Source: an uncultured Bacteroidota bacterium (lineage in GTDB: Bacteria > Bacteroidota > Bacteroidia > AKYH767-A > OLB10). Taken from it: 33,947 nucleotides of DNA. Position numbers and translations under genes: made by a program. Below the pieces are notes generated by a model. The model saw only the letters and a program-made list of their open reading frames with translations, made no database searches and was not told where the DNA came from. This document shows, in pieces, positions 26,980-32,777 of this stretch. Location: positions 1 through 33,947 of the forward strand of contig CAINEC010000198.1 of assembly GCA_903847585.1 (NCBI GenBank), given 5' to 3'. Numbering within the stretch: the first letter of the stretch is position 1; each line of letters starts with the position of its first letter.

Positions 26980-27672
26980 ATGAATAAAGTAGTAAAAGAT
27001 GCAGAAGTAGCCATTCATGATATTCAGGATGGAGAAGTTATTATGTTAGGAGGCTTTGGCCTATGTGGTATTCCAGAAAATTGTATCAACGCCCTCGTGA
27101 AAAAGGGAACAAAAGATCTTACATGTATTTCAAATAATGCTGGTGTGGATGATTTCGGAATTGGACTGATGCTTAAAACACGTCAAGTAAAAAAGATGAT
27201 CTCATCATATGTTGGGGAGAATGCAGAATTCGAAAGACAATTATTAAGTGGCGAACTTGAAGTAGAATTAATTCCGCAAGGAACATTAGCAACAAGATGT
27301 ATGGCTGCTGCTTATGGTATGCCTGCAGTATGGGTTCGTGCAGGAGTTGGAACAGAAGTCGCAATTGGAAAAGAAACGCGCGTATTTGATGGAGTAGAAT
27401 ATTTATTGGAGATGGCCTTCAAAGCGAAGTTTGCGATTGTGAAAGCCTGGAAAGGAGATACGCATGGTAATTTAATTTTCCGTAAAACAACGCGTAATTT
27501 TAATATGCCAATGGCCATGGCCGGACAAATTACAATCGCAGAAGTTGAAGAGTTAGTACCTGCGGGAACGTTAGACCCTGATCATATTCATGTACCCGGA
27601 ATTTATGTTCATCGAATCTTTCAAGGAAATAACTACGAGAAACGAATTGAGCAACGAACAGTGAGGAAGTAA
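26980..27672 (+). CDS. scoA: 3-oxoacid CoA-transferase subunit A
   Basis: This 230-residue subunit belongs to the family I CoA-transferases that move CoA between succinyl-CoA and acetoacetate (SCOT) or similar acids. The start is the ATG at 26980; the open frame extends to a TTG at 26965 inside the preceding gene. The glycine-rich CoA loop GGFGLCGIPE (about residues 25-34) and SNNAGVDDFGIGLM match subunit A, and the GNLIFRKTTRNFNMPMA block is typical. The stop codon (27670-27672) is followed at once by the left arm of an inverted repeat. Subunit B lies about 490 nt further on, separated by the four-helix-bundle ORF; in most genomes the two are adjacent. Confidence 0.95.
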   Translation: MNKVVKDAEVAIHDIQDGEVIMLGGFGLCGIPENCINALVKKGTKDLTCISNNAGVDDFGIGLMLKTRQVKKMISSYVGENAEFERQLLSGELEVELIPQGTLATRCMAAAYGMPAVWVRAGVGTEVAIGKETRVFDGVEYLLEMAFKAKFAIVKAWKGDTHGNLIFRKTTRNFNMPMAMAGQITIAEVEELVPAGTLDPDHIHVPGIYVHRIFQGNNYEKRIEQRTVRK

Positions 27673-27697
27673 TTAGTTAATTTGAAAATGTGCTAAT
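27673..27697 (+). repeat. Left arm of inverted repeat flanking the four-helix-bundle ORF
   Basis: A 25-nt arm beginning TTAGTTAATT and ending TGCTAAT, adjacent to the scoA stop codon. It matches the reverse complement of 28124-28148 at 21 of 25 positions; the mismatches are at 27683, 27685, 27686 and 27690. Confidence 0.75.
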
Positions 27698-27720
27698 TTG
27701 AAAATGTGCTAATGTGCTAA
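27679..27720 (+). repeat. Short tandem repeat, 16-bp unit
   Basis: The unit AATTTGAAAATGTGCT occurs twice head to tail (27679-27694 and 27695-27710) and is followed by a shortened copy AATGTGCT and AA. It overlaps the left inverted-repeat arm. Confidence 0.85.
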
Positions 27721-27750
27721 AGAAATACGTAACCATTTAAATATGTTTTT

Positions 27751-28116
27751 ATGAAAAAAAAGAATCCTTTATTACAAAAATCATTTCAGTTTTCAATTCA
27801 AATAATTGAGTATACTGAAAAGTTAAATGAATTAAAAAAGTATAACATCGCTAAACAATTATTTAGAAGTGGGACATCAATTGGAGCAATGGTGCGGGAA
27901 GCACAAAGTCCGGAATCAATAAGCGATTTTATTCACAAATTAAAGATTGCCGCAAAAGAAGCAGAAGAAAGTATGTATTGGTTAGAACTAGCAGAATCGT
28001 CTATACATTATCCATCACCTTCTAATGAGGGATTGATAAAACCATTAAATGAAATTCAAAAATTATTAAGTGCAATCATTAAAACTTCAAAAGATAAATT
28101 AAATGCCAATCGCTAA
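27751..28116 (+). CDS. Four-helix-bundle protein (S23 / 23S rRNA intervening-sequence family, Avd-like)
   Basis: This 121-residue helical protein shows the family pattern clearly: KSFQFSIQIIEYTEKL (10-25), then IAKQLFRSGTSIGAMVREAQ (33-52), SDFIHKLKIAAKEAEES (58-74) with YWLEL, and the C-terminal IIKTSK. Such proteins form pentameric barrels of four-helix bundles with a basic surface. Relatives are encoded in 23S rRNA intervening sequences and, as Avd, in diversity-generating retroelements; the role of stand-alone members is unknown. Here it lies alone inside the CoA-transferase operon, same strand, between inverted repeats. No reverse transcriptase or variable-repeat gene is nearby, so this is not a DGR. 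Confidence 0.9.
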   Translation: MKKKNPLLQKSFQFSIQIIEYTEKLNELKKYNIAKQLFRSGTSIGAMVREAQSPESISDFIHKLKIAAKEAEESMYWLELAESSIHYPSPSNEGLIKPLNEIQKLLSAIIKTSKDKLNANR

Positions 28117-28123
28117 TTATTTT

Positions 28124-28148
28124 ATTAGCAGATTAACCAATTAACTAA
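28124..28148 (+). repeat. Right arm of inverted repeat flanking the four-helix-bundle ORF
   Basis: A 25-nt arm starting 8 nt after the ORF stop codon and ending 16 nt before scoB. Its reverse complement begins TTAGTTAATT and ends TGCTAAT like the left arm. The next bases (AATTAGCAAATTAA) repeat the same AT-rich words. Confidence 0.75.
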
Positions 28149-28164
28149 TTAGCAAATTAAAAAT

Positions 28165-28824
28165 ATGTTAGATAAAATAGGAATTGCAAAACGCATCGCA
28201 CAAGAAGTAAAAGATGGAAGTTATGTCAACTTAGGAATTGGTATTCCTACTTTGGTTGCTAACTATATTCCGAAGGGAGTAAATGTTACTCTACAATCTG
28301 AAAATGGAATGCTAGGAATGGGTCCTTTTCCTATTGATGGAGAAGAAGATGCTGATTTGATTAATGCCGGTAAGCAAACTATTACTGAAGTCCCAGGTAC
28401 AGCCTATTTCGACTCCGCATTAAGCTTCGGAATGATTCGCGCAGGGAAAGTCGATTTAACAATTCTTGGTGCGATGGAAGTAAGTGAGAATGGAGATATC
28501 GCCAACTGGAAAATTCCAGGTAAGATGGTAAAAGGAATGGGAGGCGCAATGGACCTTGTAGCTGCTGCAAAAAATATTATTGTTGCCATGCAGCATGTTA
28601 ATAAAGCTGGCGAATCAAAATTACTTCCTGAATGTACACTTCCTTTAACGGGTGTAAAATGCATCAAGAAAATTGTAACTGAGTTAGCAGTATTAGAGGT
28701 AGTACCAGGAAAAGGATTTGTCCTTTTAGAAAGAGCACCAGGTGTAACGGTAGAGGAGATACGAAAAGCAACCGCAGGTAAATTAGTGGTTGAAGGAGAT
28801 ATCCCTGAAATGGTAATTGATTAA
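28165..28824 (+). CDS. scoB: 3-oxoacid CoA-transferase subunit B
   Basis: This 219-residue subunit carries the catalytic glutamate of family I CoA-transferases: E46 in LQSENGMLGMGP (43-54), which forms the glutamyl-CoA thioester. VNLGIGIPTLVANYIP (21-36) and the GGAMDLVAAAKNIIVAMQHV block (about 125-145) are the usual subunit B segments. It pairs with scoA to make the alpha2beta2 enzyme for ketone-body or short-chain acid activation. Separation from scoA by an inserted ORF may alter the balance of the two subunits. It ends 10 nt from the stop of the convergent lipoprotein gene, with no hairpin in between. Confidence 0.95.
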   Translation: MLDKIGIAKRIAQEVKDGSYVNLGIGIPTLVANYIPKGVNVTLQSENGMLGMGPFPIDGEEDADLINAGKQTITEVPGTAYFDSALSFGMIRAGKVDLTILGAMEVSENGDIANWKIPGKMVKGMGGAMDLVAAAKNIIVAMQHVNKAGESKLLPECTLPLTGVKCIKKIVTELAVLEVVPGKGFVLLERAPGVTVEEIRKATAGKLVVEGDIPEMVID

Positions 28825-28834
28825 CCAGAAACGA

Positions 28835-29344
28835 TTATTCAAAAGTTAAAGAAAAATCGTCCCAATAAACTTTCGACTTCCCTTCGTTTAATCCGTAAAG
28901 TTTAATTACCATATCATCGGTTAATGGTTCTTTCAAGTCGACTTTTAACTGAACCAATTCCCATTTATTAGGAACTTTAACAGTAGTTTGTATATCACTT
29001 CCTTGCCAGATTACACTCTTATCGTTTTTATCGATTGACAAGACTAACTTGCCTTTAGGGTTTTGTAATTTCGACATTACCCAAACAGTTGCAGTTATGC
29101 TTTTAGGTGATTTATTTTTCAATTGCTTGCAGGAAGCAATCATCGTTTGCGAAAACACGAATGTGCTATCAGTAAAAGTTGAGTAAATACCACTATGGCT
29201 GGCATCTGTAGTTAGCTGATCTTTATTTGACCAATTCCCCATTACTTCAAAATCGTTGTTGTATATAGATGCTTGTTTTTCTTCTTTAGAGCCACAACCA
29301 AAAGAGATAATCGTTAATCCAATGATGTAAATTGCTTTCTTCAT
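28835..29344 (-). CDS. Lipoprotein with jelly-roll (carbohydrate-binding-module-like) body
   Basis: This 169-residue protein has a lipoprotein signal peptide ending ISFGC (C17 modified). The mature part is all-beta by appearance: an opening NDFEVMGNWSN, an internal TATVWVMSKLQNPKGKLVLSI and a closing SKVYWDDFSLTFE. The layout, with a final W-D-D-F strand, is that of CBM4/9-like or galactose-binding jelly rolls. It is therefore likely exposed in the periplasm or at the surface and may bind a glycan; no catalytic residues are apparent. It is divergent from the two GT-C-like membrane protein genes and convergent with scoB. Confidence 0.72.
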   Translation of the reverse strand: MKKAIYIIGLTIISFGCGSKEEKQASIYNNDFEVMGNWSNKDQLTTDASHSGIYSTFTDSTFVFSQTMIASCKQLKNKSPKSITATVWVMSKLQNPKGKLVLSIDKNDKSVIWQGSDIQTTVKVPNKWELVQLKVDLKEPLTDDMVIKLYGLNEGKSKVYWDDFSLTFE

Positions 29345-29418
29345 AACATAAAATATTTCTGCTAAATTAAATAAGAATAATCATACATTGCATAGCTAGT
29401 AGGTAAATTGAAAATAAA

Positions 29419-29426
29419 TATCTTTG
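29419..29426 (+). promoter_or_regulatory. Possible promoter -7 element for the first GT-C-like gene
   Basis: TATCTTTG matches TAnnTTTG exactly but ends only 4 nt before the ATG at 29431, so a transcript from it would have almost no leader. No well-spaced -33 element was seen. Confidence 0.35.
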
Positions 29427-29430
29427 AGCA

Positions 29431-30786
29431 ATGATAAATTTGTTTAAAAGACGATTTTCACTGGTATTGGTTTTTATTATTTCGCTATCTGCTTTGATAG
29501 TAGATATGAACCTAAAGAAGTGGCGCAGCGATGAAAAGGTAATTGCATATGATGTGCATGCATATTATGGATACCTGCCCGCCAAATTTATTTTTGATGA
29601 TCTTAAAGTAGAGAAAAGTGATTATAAATATGGTGAAGGGAAGTACTGGTTTTGGTTGAAGCAATACGATAGTGGGAAAAAGGCATTCGATAAGACTTAT
29701 GGATTATCAATTATGTATGCACCTTTTTTCGCTGTAGCTCATCAAGTAGCGAAAGCATTTGATTATCCTTTGACGGGCTTCACAGAGCCATACCAGTTCT
29801 TTTTATTACTTAGCGCAGTGTTTTATTTTTTTCTTGGATTACTTTATCTAAGAAAATTATTGCTTCATTATAATTTTTCAGATAGAGAAATTTCAATTAC
29901 ACTATTGATTATTGGACTAGGAACTAACCTCTTTTGCTATGCTTCTCAATCAGCCCCGTTGCCGGAAGTTTATTTATTCGCCTTAAGTTCATTATTTGTT
30001 TACGCGACAGCAAAGTGGCACATGAACCGAAAATTAAAATCAATTTTTATTGTTAGTGTATCACTTTCATTAATGACGCTGATTCATTTACCCTTGATGC
30101 TATTTTCTATATTTTTTATTTTATATGATGTAAAAAATATTACCGATGCCGGTTCTAAAAAAGTACCACTTTATGCATTGATGATTTTCGCTTCACTATT
30201 TATTGCTATCTGGATTCCACAATTTAAATATTGGAAAATGACATTAGGTAGTTATTTGGGCGCGTCAGATTTGTACGAACATTATTATTTTTTAAAGCCC
30301 ATTTTTTGGAAAGGACTTTTTGGATTTCAAAAAGGATGGTTTATCTATACTCCTCTCATGTCACTTATTTTCCCAGGTGTTTATTTTATGTTTAAACGCG
30401 TTCCGGAATTAAAGTGGTCGTTGATAGCTGTTGTTGTCTTGTATGTTTATATTACGCTTTGCTGGTGGAATTGGTGGTATGGTGGAAGCTTTGGACAAAA
30501 ATCAATGATACCGTTATACTCAATGTTAGCCGTTCCAATTGCATGTGTTGTATCTAAAATATTTGTGAGTAAGTCAATTTATAAATTAAGCCTTTTTACC
30601 ATTGCTGGTGCATTCATATTGTTGAATATATTTCAAACGTATCAATTTGAGTATGGTTCTTTACATGGCGATGGAATGAATAGCAAGATTTATTTTAAAC
30701 AATTTGGTAAACTAGATAAGGTGGAGAAATTTGAAGAGCAATTATCTTATCCAAATTACGACGAAGCTAAAAAAGGTAATAGATGA
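29431..30786 (+). CDS. Polytopic membrane protein, GT-C glycosyltransferase-like
   Basis: This 451-residue protein has an N-terminal helix (about 8-25), then a loop with the likely catalytic aspartate (AYDVHAYYGYLPAKFIF, D41), and about ten more membrane helices. KGWFIYTPL near residue 307 and WWNWWYGGSFGQKS (about 348-361) are typical of uncharacterised GT-C-like proteins of Bacteroidota. Such enzymes take sugar from a polyprenyl-phosphate donor on the periplasmic side; that activity is inferred. The start at 29431 is favoured because the next Met (residue 26) would remove the first helix. It overlaps the following gene by four bases (ATGA, 30783-30786), so the two are translated together. 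Confidence 0.75.
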   Translation: MINLFKRRFSLVLVFIISLSALIVDMNLKKWRSDEKVIAYDVHAYYGYLPAKFIFDDLKVEKSDYKYGEGKYWFWLKQYDSGKKAFDKTYGLSIMYAPFFAVAHQVAKAFDYPLTGFTEPYQFFLLLSAVFYFFLGLLYLRKLLLHYNFSDREISITLLIIGLGTNLFCYASQSAPLPEVYLFALSSLFVYATAKWHMNRKLKSIFIVSVSLSLMTLIHLPLMLFSIFFILYDVKNITDAGSKKVPLYALMIFASLFIAIWIPQFKYWKMTLGSYLGASDLYEHYYFLKPIFWKGLFGFQKGWFIYTPLMSLIFPGVYFMFKRVPELKWSLIAVVVLYVYITLCWWNWWYGGSFGQKSMIPLYSMLAVPIACVVSKIFVSKSIYKLSLFTIAGAFILLNIFQTYQFEYGSLHGDGMNSKIYFKQFGKLDKVEKFEEQLSYPNYDEAKKGNR

Positions 30787-32777
30787 AATTTATTTCAATG
30801 CTGCGATCTTCTTTAAAGAAAGAAATTCATTTTACTTCCTTATTGCCTTTGGTAATGCTAGTTGCTGGAATTTGGCTTTTTCCGTTGGATATCCTTCAGC
30901 GCGACTTATCAGTTATGCCTGGCGATAAAGGCGACTCACGTTTTAATAATTATATTTTAGAACACGGATATAATTTTATGAAAGGCAAAGTGTCCAACTA
31001 TTGGGATGCTCCGTTTATGTATCCTGAAAAAAATGCGATAGCTTATTCCGATAATTTAATTGGAACAGTTCCATTGTATGCTGCTTTCAGAATAATAAAA
31101 TGCGAACGGGAGACATCTTTTCAATTGTGGTTTTTATCGCTCTTTGTTTTAAATTTTATCTGCGCCTATTGGGCATTAAAAAAGTGGACAGCATCAAATC
31201 TGTTGTCTTCAGTTGGAGCTTACATCTATGCCTTCTCAATATTTATCCTTACTCATATGAATCATGCGCAGGTTTTTCCTCGCTTCATGATTCCATTAGT
31301 TCTTTTTTGGTTTTGGAACTGGATAAAAAATAAGAACATAAAATCATTTTACTTCCTAATTGCAGGAATAGTTTATCAGTTTTATTGCGGTATTTACCTT
31401 GGATTTTTTGTTGCTTATATTTTGTTATTTGTGTTCATTGCATATTTGATAGCATATCGCGATAAGGAATTGTTTAAATGGATAAAAGAAGGTAAAAATA
31501 TTTTTAAACACACGCTTACTATTGTAATAGGAATCATTTTGTTATTGCCAATGTTTATTCCTTATATGGAAATTAGTAATCGTTTTGGATACCGCAATTT
31601 TGAAGAAGTATTGAGTTATATACCAACGTGGCGATCTTATTTTGCGGCTATTCCAGAATCTTATTCGTGGAGATTTTTGACTTGGCATATAAGAGACCAA
31701 AGTCAAAATTGGTGGGAGTTGTTTTTGTTCCCAGGACTAATAGCCTATTTAGGAATTCTTTTATTTCCTTTTGCCTATAAGAAAGCGTCGAATAAAAAGG
31801 AATTATTGTTTTTATTAGTTAGTTTGTTATTGGTTGTTTTATTCACCTTGAATATAAATGGCTTTACGCTTTATAAATTATTTTTCAACTTACCAGGATT
31901 CGGGTCTATGAGATCTATAAACCGAATTATCAATGCAGAAATTATTTTAATAATTCTGTTGACAGTTGCGGTTTTAAAAGTTTTTGAAAATAGTAAATGG
32001 AGCAAGTTACTTATGTTGCTGCCATTACTAGTAATCATCGATAATTCAACTTTATATTGGGAACGTCAATATAAAAAGTCGGAAGTACAACAACGAGAGA
32101 AAGAGACGAAAGAAAGAATTCAAAAATACATTACAGGTAACAAGGCAATTGCATACCAACATTATAATTTACGAGGACAAGAAGCTTATTCGCACCTTGA
32201 TGTTATGATTGCCTGCCAGGATTTAAATGTACCATGTGTAAATGCTTATACAGGACTTTATCCAAATAAATACAAAGGATTTTTTAATGGGGAAGGATTA
32301 GACTCACTAACGGTATGGCTAACCGCTAATAACAAATCTATTAATGATGTAGTTGTTGTTAGTGAAGATAACGCACGCTTCTTACATCGTAGTTATGTCA
32401 AAATTAAATGTGCTAACGGAAAATATCTTAAAATAGATAAAGACCATGGCGACAAATTAATTGCCAATGGTGTTGATCAAAAGGATGGTGATTTATTTGA
32501 GTATGCACAAATTGAAGATAGCACATCCGTTTTTCGCGCCGCTAATGGCAAATATGCTTGCGCCGAATATTATGATAATGGGTTGATGGTAGTTAATCGT
32601 GATGGCATCGGTGATTGGGAGCGCTTTAAACTTAATAAATTATCTGACGGAAGTTTTGTGATTAAAACGTATACCGATAATTATTTGTCACTTGAAAAAG
32701 AAGGAACACTTCGAAGTATAGATAAAGCACCAACTAACCAGTCGACATTTGTTTTTGAAACACCATTGTATTATTGA
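30783..32777 (+). CDS. Polytopic membrane protein (GT-C/YfhO-like) with C-terminal fascin-like beta-trefoil domain
   Basis: This 664-residue protein has two parts. Residues 15-425 hold about ten to twelve membrane helices with an acidic first loop (MPGDKGDSRFNNYILEH, 45-61), the layout of GT-C-like and YfhO-type membrane proteins. After a periplasmic linker (430-535) come three similar blocks of about 40 residues, starting near 538 (KIKCANGKYLKI), 583 (VFRAANGKYACAE) and 625 (FVIKTYTDNYLSL). Three repeats of this kind make a beta-trefoil, and the NGKYL pattern is that of fascin-like domains. It overlaps the upstream membrane protein gene by 4 nt and the opposing glycosidase gene tail to tail by 7 nt. 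The activity is not known. Confidence 0.78.
   Translation: MKFISMLRSSLKKEIHFTSLLPLVMLVAGIWLFPLDILQRDLSVMPGDKGDSRFNNYILEHGYNFMKGKVSNYWDAPFMYPEKNAIAYSDNLIGTVPLYAAFRIIKCERETSFQLWFLSLFVLNFICAYWALKKWTASNLLSSVGAYIYAFSIFILTHMNHAQVFPRFMIPLVLFWFWNWIKNKNIKSFYFLIAGIVYQFYCGIYLGFFVAYILLFVFIAYLIAYRDKELFKWIKEGKNIFKHTLTIVIGIILLLPMFIPYMEISNRFGYRNFEEVLSYIPTWRSYFAAIPESYSWRFLTWHIRDQSQNWWELFLFPGLIAYLGILLFPFAYKKASNKKELLFLLVSLLLVVLFTLNINGFTLYKLFFNLPGFGSMRSINRIINAEIILIILLTVAVLKVFENSKWSKLLMLLPLLVIIDNSTLYWERQYKKSEVQQREKETKERIQKYITGNKAIAYQHYNLRGQEAYSHLDVMIACQDLNVPCVNAYTGLYPNKYKGFFNGEGLDSLTVWLTANNKSINDVVVVSEDNARFLHRSYVKIKCANGKYLKIDKDHGDKLIANGVDQKDGDLFEYAQIEDSTSVFRAANGKYACAEYYDNGLMVVNRDGIGDWERFKLNKLSDGSFVIKTYTDNYLSLEKEGTLRSIDKAPTNQSTFVFETPLYY

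Larger units (their letters stand above)
27673..28148 (+). mobile_element. Candidate inserted cassette: four-helix-bundle ORF bracketed by inverted repeats
   Basis: This 476-bp stretch separates the two CoA-transferase subunit genes. It begins at the base after the scoA stop, contains a single ORF of the S23/Avd-like family and is bounded by inverted repeats 27673-27697 and 28124-28148, which match at 21 of 25 positions. A 16-bp tandem repeat overlaps the left end. No transposase and no target-site duplication are visible. The arrangement resembles 23S rRNA intervening sequences, in which the same protein family sits in the loop of a long stem. That it moved in, or is processed out of the mRNA, is inference. 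Confidence 0.55.

Noticed and set aside
27673-28148. Diversity-generating retroelement, suggested by the Avd-like protein
   Set aside because: No reverse transcriptase, template repeat or variable-repeat target gene is present nearby.
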